Shown here piece by piece: positions 25,710 to 34,442 of a stretch of DNA of 40,248 bases. The position numbers and the translations under genes were made by a program. The notes below the pieces were generated by a model. The model was given only the letters and a program-made list of their open reading frames with translations. It was not told the DNA's origin and made no database searches. The stretch is from Candidatus Sphingobacterium stercorigallinarum. Lineage in GTDB: Bacteria; Bacteroidota; Bacteroidia; Sphingobacteriales; Sphingobacteriaceae. The stretch lies in the NCBI GenBank assembly GCA_019115805.1, contig DXCW01000115.1:1-40248 (forward strand). The letters are read 5' to 3'. Positions within the stretch are counted from its first letter, which is position 1, and each line of letters opens with the position of its first letter.

Positions 25710-26300
25710 ATGATAGGAATAGTTAATTACGGCGCGGGGAATATTTTTTCATTGACCGCTGCGCTAGCCCGTTTGGACATCGCCTATGGAATGATTAATG
25801 AACCCCAGGATTTTGACCGATATCAACGGATCATTATCCCAGGAGTAGGACATGCTGGAACCGCCATGGCGAAGTTGGTCTCTTCAGGGTTGGCTGAATC
25901 CATTTATAGACTTACGAAGCCTGTTCTAGGCATTTGTGTCGGGATGCAACTGTTAAGTGCCCGTTCAGAGGAAGGAAGTGCAGACATGCTAGGCATCGTG
26001 CCGGTGGATACGCTACATTTTCGAGGACGAATTTCCGAAAAGGTGCCACATATGGGCTGGAACAGTGTGAATTTTTCCCCCGATTGTCCCTTGTTCAAAG
26101 GTATTTCTTTAGCGGCCTATTTTTATTTTGTGCATTCGTATTTTTTGGAGCACCACGAGCGTTATACTGTTGCGTCCACGAACTATGGAGTTCATTTTGC
26201 CGCGGCTATAAATAAAGCGAATTTCTGGGCAGTTCAATTCCATCCGGAAAAGTCCGGGGAAGTTGGGGAACAGTTATTGCGGAACTTTAACAATTTTTAA
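25710..26300 (+). CDS. hisH: Imidazole glycerol phosphate synthase, glutaminase subunit (HisH)
   Basis: HisH hydrolyses glutamine and channels ammonia to HisF. The product is 196 residues. The class I amidotransferase triad is visible: Cys in LGICVGMQLL, and His and Glu in VQFHPEKSG. The oxyanion motif PGVGHAG is near residue 50, and the N-terminus MIGIVNYGAGN is typical. It lies 22 bases after hisB and 28 before hisA. Confidence 0.94.
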   Translation: MIGIVNYGAGNIFSLTAALARLDIAYGMINEPQDFDRYQRIIIPGVGHAGTAMAKLVSSGLAESIYRLTKPVLGICVGMQLLSARSEEGSADMLGIVPVDTLHFRGRISEKVPHMGWNSVNFSPDCPLFKGISLAAYFYFVHSYFLEHHERYTVASTNYGVHFAAAINKANFWAVQFHPEKSGEVGEQLLRNFNNF

Positions 26301-26328
26301 TGTATTTGATCATAAGAAATTTAACACT

Positions 26329-27081
26329 ATGTATATAATACCTGCAATTGATGTTTTGGACAAAAAGGTCGTTCGACTAAGAGAAGGAAACTATCAAGAC
26401 GTCACCACTTACCCAATTAGTTTGGAGGAGCAGATAGGTAAGTATCACGCTAATGGCACTGAGATCGTACACATCATCGATTTGAATGGTGCAAAAGGTG
26501 ACTTTAGTAATCAAGAATACTTGTTTGATATCCTTCAGAAAACCGAGATGAAGGTGCAGTATGGGGGAGGGGTCCGAAGTATCGAAAAAGTAAAAGAATT
26601 GGTGGACGCGGGCGTGTACCGAGTGATCGTAGGTACACAAGCAATTACCAACCCAACCTTTTTAGAAGAGTTAAGCAAATTGAATGAAGGGCGAGTAAAG
26701 TATGCTGACCACATTGTCATTGCCATCGATGTACTGGACGAGGTGATTAAATATTCCGGATGGCTGGAAAGCTCTCCAATCAAACTCATTGAATACATCG
26801 ATCGATGTTTAGCCTTAGGTTTTTATCGGTTTCTGTGTACTGATATTAGCAAAGACGGGAAGCTAGGGGGGGCTGGTGTGGAATTATATAAAAAGCTATT
26901 GGCGCATTCGCCAATTATTAAATTGATTGGTTCTGGAGGCATTAGCTCAATGGGGGATGTCGAGACGTTGAACGCTTTGGGTAAAATTGAATCGGTGGTG
27001 GTAGGTAAAGCCATTTATGAGAATAGAATTTCAATAGAGGAGATTAAAGATTGGAATCTAAAAACACTAACGAGTATCTAA
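26329..27081 (+). CDS. hisA: Phosphoribosylformimino-AICAR-phosphate isomerase (HisA)
   Basis: HisA performs the Amadori rearrangement of ProFAR to PRFAR. From the ATG at 26329 it is a 250-residue TIM barrel, with the catalytic aspartates in YIIPAIDVL (D8) and VIAIDVLDE. The phosphate-binding loops are YGGGVRS in the first half and IGSGGISSMGDVE in the second. The frame is open from 26263, but that would overlap hisH and add 22 non-homologous residues. Confidence 0.94.
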   Translation: MYIIPAIDVLDKKVVRLREGNYQDVTTYPISLEEQIGKYHANGTEIVHIIDLNGAKGDFSNQEYLFDILQKTEMKVQYGGGVRSIEKVKELVDAGVYRVIVGTQAITNPTFLEELSKLNEGRVKYADHIVIAIDVLDEVIKYSGWLESSPIKLIEYIDRCLALGFYRFLCTDISKDGKLGGAGVELYKKLLAHSPIIKLIGSGGISSMGDVETLNALGKIESVVVGKAIYENRISIEEIKDWNLKTLTSI

Positions 27082-27082
27082 G

Positions 27083-27847
27083 ATGTTAGCAAAACGAATT
27101 ATCCCTTGTTTGGATGTTAAGGATGGAAGAACCGTTAAGGGCGTCAATTTTGTCGATTTGAAAGATGCCGGTGACCCCGTGGAATTGGCTTGGCAATACT
27201 CGAAACAGGGTGCTGATGAATTGGTTTTTTTAGATATTACCGCAACCCATGAGGGCCGGAAAACGACTATGGACCTGGTTAAAGAAGTGGCTAGGCAAAT
27301 CAATATCCCATTTACGATTGGCGGGGGAATTAATGAGTTAGCGGATGCGGAGCGTTTACTGAACGCAGGGGCGGATAAAATATCTATTAATTCGGCTGCG
27401 GTAAAAAACCCGAATTTACTCGATGAGATGGCTAGGGCCTTTGGAGTACAGTTCGTTGTACTCGCTGTAGATACGCGATCGATCGATGGGAAAAACTATG
27501 TGCACTTACGTGGAGGGCGAGAGCGAACGGAAATAGAGACGGAGCACTGGATTGCTCAGGCCCAAGATCGAGGTGCTGGCGAGATATTGCTAACGTCAAT
27601 GGACCATGATGGTACAAAGAATGGTTTTGATCTTCCCCTTTTAACTAAAATCAATCAGACGGTCCAAATCCCTGTAATTGCCTCAGGCGGAGCGGGGAAT
27701 CAAGAACATTTCGTTGATGTATTTCATCAAACCGGAGTCGATGCTGCACTGGCAGCTTCGGTTTTTCATTATGGCACTATTCGCATTCCGGAGTTGAAGG
27801 AAACCTTACAAAAAAGTGGAGTGCCGATCCGTCCGGTGTTTAAATAA
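27083..27847 (+). CDS. hisF: Imidazole glycerol phosphate synthase, cyclase subunit (HisF)
   Basis: HisF uses ammonia from HisH to form imidazole glycerol phosphate and AICAR. The product is 254 residues. The start MLAKRIIPCLDVKDGRTVKG includes catalytic D11, and VLAVDTRSIDG has the second catalytic Asp. The phosphate-binding loops are IGGGINE and ASGGAGNQEHF. It begins one base after hisA and is the second half-barrel repeat protein of the operon. AICAR feeds back into the purine route in which purC, 5 kb upstream, acts. Confidence 0.95.
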   Translation: MLAKRIIPCLDVKDGRTVKGVNFVDLKDAGDPVELAWQYSKQGADELVFLDITATHEGRKTTMDLVKEVARQINIPFTIGGGINELADAERLLNAGADKISINSAAVKNPNLLDEMARAFGVQFVVLAVDTRSIDGKNYVHLRGGRERTEIETEHWIAQAQDRGAGEILLTSMDHDGTKNGFDLPLLTKINQTVQIPVIASGGAGNQEHFVDVFHQTGVDAALAASVFHYGTIRIPELKETLQKSGVPIRPVFK

Positions 27848-27853
27848 ATAATT

Positions 27854-28441
27854 ATGAAAATTGATTTCGAAAAATCAGGCGGGCTGGTTCCCGTCATCAT
27901 ACAAGATGACCAGACGCTGGAGGTACTCATGCTTGGCTATATGAATGAAGAGGCCTGGGATATGACCCTTCAGGATAAAAAAGTGACCTTTTATTCAAGG
28001 AGTAAAGATAGGCTTTGGAGAAAAGGGGAAACCAGCGGGCATTTTCTCGAAGTAAACAGTACACATATTGACTGCGATCAGGATACCATCTTAATTAAGG
28101 TTACGCCGCAGGGTCCTACTTGCCATACCGGTACGAGAAGTTGTTTTGATACAGATTTCACGCAGAACTTTCTTTTTGAATTAGAACGTATCATTCAGAA
28201 TAGAATAGATTTCCCAACACAGGAATCTTATGTGAACCGTTTGCGAGGGCGAGGACTCAATAAAATCGCTCAAAAAGTGGGAGAAGAGGCAGTAGAAACG
28301 GTGATCGCTGCACTAGCCGAAAGGGAAGAAGATTTTGTAAATGAGACCTCCGATCTGTTGTTCCATTTGCTGTTACTTATTCGAGAGAAGGGATTACATG
28401 TAGCTGATATTGCCAAGAACCTAGAGGGAAGGCATCAATAG
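27854..28441 (+). CDS. hisI: Bifunctional phosphoribosyl-AMP cyclohydrolase / phosphoribosyl-ATP pyrophosphatase (HisIE)
   Basis: This 195-residue fusion catalyses two early steps of histidine synthesis. The N-terminal cyclohydrolase (about residues 1-105) has LMLGYMNEEAW, FYSRSKDRLWRKGETSGH and the zinc cysteines in IDCDQDT and GPTCHTGTRSCF. The C-terminal pyrophosphohydrolase (about 110-195) has the KVGEEAVETVIAAL and ETSDLLFHLLLL metal-binding helices. It is the last his gene. A hairpin at its stop codon and a promoter immediately after separate it from the WD40 gene. Confidence 0.95.
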   Translation: MKIDFEKSGGLVPVIIQDDQTLEVLMLGYMNEEAWDMTLQDKKVTFYSRSKDRLWRKGETSGHFLEVNSTHIDCDQDTILIKVTPQGPTCHTGTRSCFDTDFTQNFLFELERIIQNRIDFPTQESYVNRLRGRGLNKIAQKVGEEAVETVIAALAEREEDFVNETSDLLFHLLLLIREKGLHVADIAKNLEGRHQ

Positions 28442-28458
28442 CTCAGCCGACGGGCTAT
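28438..28458 (+). other. Hairpin at the hisIE stop codon
   Basis: ATAGCTC (28438-28444) pairs with GGGCTAT (28452-28458), one pair being G-U in RNA, around a seven-base loop. No T-run follows, so it is at best a weak terminator or a barrier to 3' exonucleases at the end of the his message. Confidence 0.35.
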
Positions 28459-28475
28459 GACGATGCCCGAACGTT

Positions 28476-28505
28476 TTTGTTTCCCGCGAAGCAATGTTAT
28501 CTTTG
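28476..28505 (+). promoter_or_regulatory. Promoter of the WD40 gene, directly at the start codon
   Basis: TTTG (28476-28479), 18 bases, then TATCTTTG (28498-28505), both perfect matches to the Bacteroidota consensus. The ATG at 28514 is only eight bases further, so the mRNA should start within about five bases of the start codon. Confidence 0.68.
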
Positions 28506-28513
28506 TGAGGAAG

Positions 28514-29425
28514 ATGGAATTGAAACCGATTGACGTAACGTTAGTGGCCACTTTAAAAGGCCATCAAAATCCAATATTTGCTTTAACACGAGACCCCCAG
28601 GAACAGCTGTTATATACAGGAGGGAATGATAAAGGTGTGGTGGAATGGGATCTCAGTACCTATTCGTTTAAACGCGTCTTATGTCAAGTGGGATCTTCTG
28701 TTTATACCCTTTTACGGATTCCAAATAGCCCCTGGCTTGCTGTTGGCCTCCGTTCAGGTGAGGTTTTGATTGTAGATGTTCATGTACAAAAATTAGTCGC
28801 ACGGCTCCGTGTGCAAAGTGGTGCGGTGTTTTCTGTTCAATATATTGCATCTAAAAACGAGCTGATTGCTATTGGAGAGGAAGGAGTGGCGTACGTTTGG
28901 GATACGCAGGAATTCCAATTGCTATACCGTTTTCAGGTGGTCAAGGAAACCGTTAGGGTCATCGCTGTTGCAGCGGATGAAAAAACGCTGTCCTTTGGCG
29001 ATAAACAAGGTGGGGTACACCTTTATTCCGCTTCTGATTTCCATCCCATCGCACATGAGCAAATACACAGCATGCCAGTCACTAGTATGCTTTTTAATCA
29101 AGGAGCGCTCTTATCAGGAGGGAGAGACGCGAAGATGTTCCGTCTACATGCCGAAACACTTCACGTGGAACACGAAATTGTTCCGCATATGTTCACGGTG
29201 TACGGTTTAGCGGCCGATCATAGCGGCCGGTATATTGCGTCAGCGAGCCGAGATAAAACGTGGAAAATTTGGAACGCTTCAGATTTGAGGTTGCTTAAAA
29301 ATATTTCGGTTGATCGGGGGTACGATAGTCACTTATTATCGATTAACAATATCCTCTGGGAAGAAGATTGTGTGTACACCGTCAGTGACGATAAAACTAT
29401 TCGTGTTTGGCAAGTGATCCTATAG
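28514..29425 (+). CDS. WD40-repeat beta-propeller protein
   Basis: The product is 303 residues read from the ATG at 28514 and consists almost wholly of WD-type repeats, probably six or seven blades. Examples are LKGHQNPIFALTRDPQEQLLYTGGNDKGVVEWDL at the start, YIASASRDKTWKIWNA and VYTVSDDKTIRVWQV at the end. No signal peptide, enzymatic domain or membrane segment is seen, so it is a cytoplasmic scaffold of unknown partners. The frame is open from 28457, but that includes the consensus promoter, so the shorter start is preferred. It directly follows the his operon, yet its own promoter suggests independent expression. Confidence 0.82.
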   Translation: MELKPIDVTLVATLKGHQNPIFALTRDPQEQLLYTGGNDKGVVEWDLSTYSFKRVLCQVGSSVYTLLRIPNSPWLAVGLRSGEVLIVDVHVQKLVARLRVQSGAVFSVQYIASKNELIAIGEEGVAYVWDTQEFQLLYRFQVVKETVRVIAVAADEKTLSFGDKQGGVHLYSASDFHPIAHEQIHSMPVTSMLFNQGALLSGGRDAKMFRLHAETLHVEHEIVPHMFTVYGLAADHSGRYIASASRDKTWKIWNASDLRLLKNISVDRGYDSHLLSINNILWEEDCVYTVSDDKTIRVWQVIL

Positions 29426-29457
29426 CCCCATTGCTTCGCCTCTTAGAAAATTCTCTA

Positions 29458-29928
29458 CTAAAAGACCAGATCGATGACCTGTTGCAGGTAATGCGCGTCT
29501 ACCTCGTCAAATTGATTCAGTTGTTCGCTATCTACATCAAGTACACCTATACATTGCTCATCGCGTATAATAGGGATCACAATTTCCGATTGTGATTTAG
29601 AGCTACACGCGATATGACCAGGGAACGTATTGACGTTTGGAACGATCAATGTCTCTTTCGTTGCCCATGCCGTACCGCAAACCCCTCTGTTATGGGAGAT
29701 CCTTGTACAAGCCACTGGCCCCTGGAATGGCCCAAGAACAAGTTGATCTGCCTCTATCAAATAGAAGCCTACCCAAAAGAAGTTGAATTGTTCTTTAAGT
29801 GCCGCACAGACATTAGCCATATTGGCTATCAGATTGGGTTCTCCATGGATTAAAGCGTTTATTTGAGGTAATAGCGTTTGATATTGTTCTGTTTTGCTTC
29901 CTGCTGCGATAGTAAGATCTTCTGCCAT
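29458..29928 (-). CDS. msrC: Free methionine-(R)-sulfoxide reductase (GAF-domain fRMsr)
   Basis: This enzyme reduces free L-methionine-(R)-sulfoxide with thioredoxin as the likely donor. It is a single GAF domain of 156 residues. The three conserved cysteines of the family are present: Cys74 in GPVACTRI, Cys84 in RGVCGTAW (resolving) and Cys108 in HIACSSKSQSEIVIP (catalytic region). NFFWVGFYLI and GVLDVDSE are the other family marks, which separate it from signalling GAF domains. It is 42 bases downstream of ruvA and converges on the WD40 gene, with 32 bases between the two stop codons and no clear terminator. Confidence 0.9.
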   Translation of the reverse strand: MAEDLTIAAGSKTEQYQTLLPQINALIHGEPNLIANMANVCAALKEQFNFFWVGFYLIEADQLVLGPFQGPVACTRISHNRGVCGTAWATKETLIVPNVNTFPGHIACSSKSQSEIVIPIIRDEQCIGVLDVDSEQLNQFDEVDAHYLQQVIDLVF

Positions 29929-29970
29929 TCTTTTGAACTGTTAATTGTTTGAGCCTGTGTGAACGTTTGG

Positions 29971-30555
29971 TTATAGCCGCTTGAGCGCTAATTTAATCAG
30001 ATCCTCAACGGATGACTCTTCCTGATCCGACGAGACGGCTCTTAGGGCTTTCTCTGCTTGCGGCTTGTTGAAGCCTAACATGGTCAGTGCGGCTAAAGCC
30101 TCTTCTACTGCGGAAGACTTTACAACAGGGAGTGGAATCAACGCATTTGGTCCTTGCTTTTTAAGTTTGTCTTGCAGTTCTAAAATAACGCGTTGTGCTG
30201 TTTTTGGGCCGATTCCTTTAATCCGCTGTATTACCTGAACTTGTCCTTCCACTATAGCTTGTTGGATTTCCTCCGGCGTTATCGATGATAACATCATGCG
30301 GCCGGTGTTCGGCCCGATACCAGAGACCGATATGAGGTGGTGGAACAAGTGTCTTTCTCCTTCTGTAGCGAAACCGTACAGCGTATGCGAGTCTTCTCGT
30401 ACCTGAAACGAAATGTATAGCTTACACTCTTCCTGATCCTTGATCTGGCTGAACGTGGTGAGTGATATGTGGAGGTAATAACCAATGCCCCCCACCTCGA
30501 GAATGACGTGGGTGGGCGCCTTGGTTACTAGTTTTCCTTTAAAGTATTCGTACAT
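29971..30555 (-). CDS. ruvA: Holliday junction branch migration protein RuvA
   Basis: RuvA binds four-way DNA junctions and loads the RuvB helicase. From the ATG at 30555 the product is 194 residues, exactly the usual size, starting MYEYFKGKLV. Domain I is an OB fold (residues 1-62). Two helix-hairpin-helix motifs follow (SVSGIGPNTGRMML and RIKGIGPKTAQRVILEL). The C-terminal RuvB-binding domain III (about 145-194) contains EEALAALTMLGF. The frame is open to 30594, but that would overlap maeB. It follows maeB by seven bases, a pairing known in Bacteroidota. ruvB and ruvC are not in the window. Confidence 0.95.
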   Translation of the reverse strand: MYEYFKGKLVTKAPTHVILEVGGIGYYLHISLTTFSQIKDQEECKLYISFQVREDSHTLYGFATEGERHLFHHLISVSGIGPNTGRMMLSSITPEEIQQAIVEGQVQVIQRIKGIGPKTAQRVILELQDKLKKQGPNALIPLPVVKSSAVEEALAALTMLGFNKPQAEKALRAVSSDQEESSVEDLIKLALKRL

Positions 30556-30562
30556 ATAGCGC

Positions 30563-32848
30563 TTATTGTGCTTTTGCTTCTTTTTCTCTCTCAATGGCGT
30601 CCACGACTGCGATCGTGACCATGTTTACAATTTCGCGTACGGAGCTGTCAAGTTGTAGCACGTGAACCGGTTTGTTCATGCCCAAAAGGATCGGGCCTAC
30701 CGCTTCTGCATTACCGACTTCTTGAAGTAATTTATAAGCAATGTTTCCTGATTCCAACGTCGGGAATACCAACGTGTTTGCTGACGCGCCTTTGAGTGTC
30801 GAGAACGGAAAGTTGTCCTCCAGTAGCGTTTTATTAAGCGCGAAGTTGGCTTGAATTTCTCCATCAACAATCATATCGGGGTGATTGCGATGTAAGATTT
30901 TAGCGGCTGTACGAGTTTTCTCGGAAACTGCGCCGTCACTAGAACCGAAATTTGAATAAGAAAGTAAAGCCAATCGTGGTTTGATGTTAAAACGCTTTAC
31001 GGCCGCATCTAACAGGACGGCAATGTCAACCAATTCTTCCGCGCTAGGATCGGCATTGACTGTGGTGTCTCCGAAGAATAAGGGGCCACGATTGGTTAAC
31101 ATGATGTACATACCCGCTACCTTACTTCCGGGTTTGGCTCCAATAACTTGTAAGGCCGGACGGATAGCGGAGGCATAATTGCGTGTCAACCCGGATATTA
31201 ATGTGTCTGCTTCCCCAAATTCAACCATGCTTGCAGCGAAGTAGTTTCGGTTGGTCATCAATTTACGGGCATCCAACTTATTAATACCCCGACGTTGTCT
31301 CTTGTGGTATAAATGATCGACATATTTTTCAAATCGCTCGGTGCCCACTTCATCTACCGGGTCGAGTATTTGAACGCCATCTAACTCAAAGCTATATTCT
31401 TGGATGAGCTCATTGATTCTGGCTTGATTACCTAGTAAAATCGGAAAGGCAATTCCTTCTTCTTTCACGATTTGTGCAGCGCGCAACGTTTTATAATTGT
31501 CGGCTTCAGCGAAGACCACTTTTTTGGGATTCGACTTGGCTTTAGAGGTGACGGTGCGGATTAGTCGGTCATCCTTTCCAAGCCGTGTGCGTAGCTCTTC
31601 TCGGTAAGCGTCCCAGTCATCTATATGCTGGCGCGCTATTCCAGAGGCAATAGCGGCTTTTGCTACCGCCACTGACACCTCGGTAATTAAACGAGGATCA
31701 GTGGGCTTGGGGATCACATATTCATTGCCGAAACGTAAATTACTGGAGTTGTAAGCGATGTTAACCTCTTCAGGTACCGCTTGTTTTGCTAGTTCCGCGA
31801 TCGCCTTTACCGCGGCAATCTTCATTTCCTCATTGATTCCTGTTGCCCGCACATCAAGTGCACCGCGGAAGATATACGGGAAACCCAATACGTTATTTAC
31901 TTGGTTGGGGTAATCCGAACGACCGGTTCCCATGATGATATCGTCACGAGTAGCTACCGCTAAATCATACGCGATCTCTGGATTTGGATTGGCCATCGCT
32001 AGAACAATCGGACGCGGAGCCATTGTTTTTAACATATCGGGGGTCAATACATCTGCCGCAGAAAGACCGATGAACACATCACTATCTTGTACCGCATCAG
32101 CGAGCGTATGCAAATCTTTATCGGTGGCCCACTCGGCTTTATTGCTGCTGAGGTTATCTCGGTCCGTACGGATGACTCCTTTGCTGTCGAGCATGACGAT
32201 GTTTTCCTTTTTTGCACCTACCGCTACGTACATTGCTGTGCAGGATATTGCAGCAGCACCCGCGCCATTTACGACAATTTTTACTTCCTCTATGTTTTTG
32301 TTTTGTAGTTCACAGGCGTTGATCAGTGCTGCGCCAGAGATGATCGCCGTACCGTGCTGGTCATCGTGCATGACAGGAATATTCATCTCAGCCTTCAATC
32401 GTGCCTCAATTTCGAAGCATTCTGGTGCTTTGATATCCTCAAGATTGACGCCACCGAAAGTTGGTTCTAATGCTTTGACAATATTGACAAATTCGTCCAC
32501 ATTTTTTGTGTCTAATTCTAGATCAAAAACGTCAATATCTGCAAATATTTTAAATAAAAGCCCCTTTCCTTCCATTACCGGCTTTCCCGCTTGCGCACCT
32601 ATATCTCCTAAGCCTAGAACGGCGGAACCGTTACTGATCACGGCGACTAAATTTCCTTTTGCGGTATATTTGTATGCGTCTTCGTTGTTTGCTGCAATCG
32701 CCAAGCAGGGCTCCGCTACGCCTGGGGAATAAGCTAATGAAAGATCTCTTTGGGAGCTATGTGGTTTTGTAGGTACCACAGCGATTTTTCCAGGACGTCC
32801 CATCGCGTGGTAATGTAATGCGTCCTTTTTTCTATTGATGTTACTCAT
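30563..32848 (-). CDS. maeB: NADP-dependent malic enzyme with phosphotransacetylase-like domain (MaeB)
   Basis: MaeB converts malate to pyruvate and CO2 with reduction of NADP. It has 761 residues. The malic enzyme part (about 1-410) has SLAYSPGVAEPC, the catalytic region VMEGKGLLFK, the metal and dehydrogenase motif MHDDQHGTAI and the nucleotide fold VNGAGAAAISC. The C-terminal phosphate acetyltransferase-like part (about 430-761) has the GLTRNYASAIRPALQVIG and FALNKTLLEDNFPFSTLKGA blocks. In MaeB that part is a regulatory acetyl-CoA sensor rather than an active enzyme. It is 43 bases downstream of dacB and may have its own promoter: a -7-like TACTTTTG lies on the minus strand at 32888-32881. 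Confidence 0.93.
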   Translation of the reverse strand: MSNINRKKDALHYHAMGRPGKIAVVPTKPHSSQRDLSLAYSPGVAEPCLAIAANNEDAYKYTAKGNLVAVISNGSAVLGLGDIGAQAGKPVMEGKGLLFKIFADIDVFDLELDTKNVDEFVNIVKALEPTFGGVNLEDIKAPECFEIEARLKAEMNIPVMHDDQHGTAIISGAALINACELQNKNIEEVKIVVNGAGAAAISCTAMYVAVGAKKENIVMLDSKGVIRTDRDNLSSNKAEWATDKDLHTLADAVQDSDVFIGLSAADVLTPDMLKTMAPRPIVLAMANPNPEIAYDLAVATRDDIIMGTGRSDYPNQVNNVLGFPYIFRGALDVRATGINEEMKIAAVKAIAELAKQAVPEEVNIAYNSSNLRFGNEYVIPKPTDPRLITEVSVAVAKAAIASGIARQHIDDWDAYREELRTRLGKDDRLIRTVTSKAKSNPKKVVFAEADNYKTLRAAQIVKEEGIAFPILLGNQARINELIQEYSFELDGVQILDPVDEVGTERFEKYVDHLYHKRQRRGINKLDARKLMTNRNYFAASMVEFGEADTLISGLTRNYASAIRPALQVIGAKPGSKVAGMYIMLTNRGPLFFGDTTVNADPSAEELVDIAVLLDAAVKRFNIKPRLALLSYSNFGSSDGAVSEKTRTAAKILHRNHPDMIVDGEIQANFALNKTLLEDNFPFSTLKGASANTLVFPTLESGNIAYKLLQEVGNAEAVGPILLGMNKPVHVLQLDSSVREIVNMVTIAVVDAIEREKEAKAQ

Positions 32849-32891
32849 TCTGTTGTTTGTTTTTATAAGCTATCTTGCTTCAAAAGTATGT

Positions 32892-34316
32892 TTATTTCAA
32901 GCTATCTAAAAGACGGAACATGTGCTGCCGCATTTGGCTCGCCGACCCTTGATAGTTATTGACCAGGAGTGAAAACGTATATTCTTGACCATCGTTAGAT
33001 TGCTGGTATCCGGTATAACCTAACACCCCCCCAATCGTGCCACTTTTCATTTTCGTTTTGTTGATTTGTGGCAATGACTTAAGAAAACTCTCAAACCAAG
33101 GGCGTTTTTTCGCATAGTACATAATTTTACTCATGGCATGCGTTGTCACCCTATTTTGTGGTGAAAGCCCCGAGCCATCGAAAGTACGAATTTCACTCGG
33201 TGCGATTTGGAGCTTGCCTTGCCAGTATTTTCCGACTAACTCAGCAGCGTCTTGTGTTTTAAATGTATTGGCGGAAATTCCTCCAATTGCTTTTAAAAGC
33301 GCCTCCCCATATAGGTTAATGCTTTTTTGATTGAACCAATGCACAATTTCGCCCAGGTCAGGAGATTCCACTGTGGTAATGATGGTACGTTTTTTAACAG
33401 GCAGATTTTTTTTCTCGTTCAATAGTCGTTTTGCAGTGGTCACCGTATCATGGATTTGAATGGAATCCCGTCGAAGAACATTGGCCAAATCTAATGCTAA
33501 ATCAAGTGCTGGATCTGGAGAAGAGATTTCAATGGTCTTCTTCAAGTCCTGCCCATATGTCCCACGAAGATAGACAACATTTGAATACGGCGCCGTATAA
33601 CCATACACATTATCTCCAGAGCCGATTGATCCGGTTTGCACTTCGTTAATAAGTTGAAAATGGGTTTCGTCTACAGGACTGATCGACGCGGGCTGTCCCG
33701 CACGCTGTGGTGTAAATCGTACGCCAAATTTGTTTTCTTTCCAGTTTAACGAAGAGAGCCCCGCCCCGTAATAGTTTCCGATGTCCGTCCACATCCATGT
33801 ACCCGGCACTACATAACCGTTGTATAGATGATCGTCTGCAATTAAACGCCCCTGAATTTCCTTAATTCCTAGTTGGATAATTCCCTCTTTAAAACGATTT
33901 AAGATCACCTCCGGCTTGGTGTTCGCATAACGCTCGCTACCTAAGGTGGGATCACCGGTTCCTTCGACAATCAAATCCCCATGCAATACACCTAGGGAGT
34001 CTATTTCACCAGTGTGAGAAAGTGTGGTCTTAAATGAAAAGTCTTCTCCGAGCAGATCCAGTGCCGTAATAGCTGTAATCACTTTTAGGGTGGATGCAGT
34101 AGGTAAGCCAATCTGGCTGTGTTTTTCAAATATGACTTCCCCCGTGCTCGAATTGCGTACGGTGAACGAGCTCATGCCATTGCTCAACGCGGGGCTAGCT
34201 ATAAAAGCTTCGTACGCTTTTTCAAGCTTTATTGAGATTTCTTGGGCCCGGCTAGACTGTACAGTAAATAAAAGCCATACGCCTAACAGATAGAAGGATG
34301 GAAAAATACTTCTCAT
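32892..34316 (-). CDS. dacB: D-alanyl-D-alanine carboxypeptidase/endopeptidase, PBP4 type (DacB)
   Basis: This low-molecular-weight penicillin-binding protein of class C trims peptidoglycan peptides in the periplasm. It has 474 residues with an N-terminal signal peptide ending SSRAQ. The three active-site motifs are S75-T-L-K78 (SxxK), S189-L-N191 (SxN), and K-S-G in KMKSGTIGG (KTG variant). The long insert between the first two motifs is characteristic of S13 peptidases. It is divergent from the aminopeptidase P gene across 126 bases. A -7-like box (GATATTTG on the minus strand) lies five bases before the ATG, but no matching -33 is seen. Confidence 0.92.
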   Translation of the reverse strand: MRSIFPSFYLLGVWLLFTVQSSRAQEISIKLEKAYEAFIASPALSNGMSSFTVRNSSTGEVIFEKHSQIGLPTASTLKVITAITALDLLGEDFSFKTTLSHTGEIDSLGVLHGDLIVEGTGDPTLGSERYANTKPEVILNRFKEGIIQLGIKEIQGRLIADDHLYNGYVVPGTWMWTDIGNYYGAGLSSLNWKENKFGVRFTPQRAGQPASISPVDETHFQLINEVQTGSIGSGDNVYGYTAPYSNVVYLRGTYGQDLKKTIEISSPDPALDLALDLANVLRRDSIQIHDTVTTAKRLLNEKKNLPVKKRTIITTVESPDLGEIVHWFNQKSINLYGEALLKAIGGISANTFKTQDAAELVGKYWQGKLQIAPSEIRTFDGSGLSPQNRVTTHAMSKIMYYAKKRPWFESFLKSLPQINKTKMKSGTIGGVLGYTGYQQSNDGQEYTFSLLVNNYQGSASQMRQHMFRLLDSLK

Positions 34317-34442
34317 AATAACAAATATCGTAATCTAGTGTACAAGTATTGCATTTAATTTTCAAAATTTCAAATGTCTGGAGTGCTCCACTTATATTGA
34401 AAGAGAGTTTTATTAACTTGCAAGGAAATTAAAAGGAATGTT

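Noticed and set aside
26263..26328. Upstream extension of hisA
   Set aside because: It would overlap the end of hisH and add 22 residues before the canonical MYIIPAIDV start.
31932..32732. 266-codon open frame on the plus strand
   Set aside because: It lies wholly opposite maeB, its translation is rich in Ser/Thr/Pro without any domain, and maeB has complete catalytic motifs. It is an antisense shadow.
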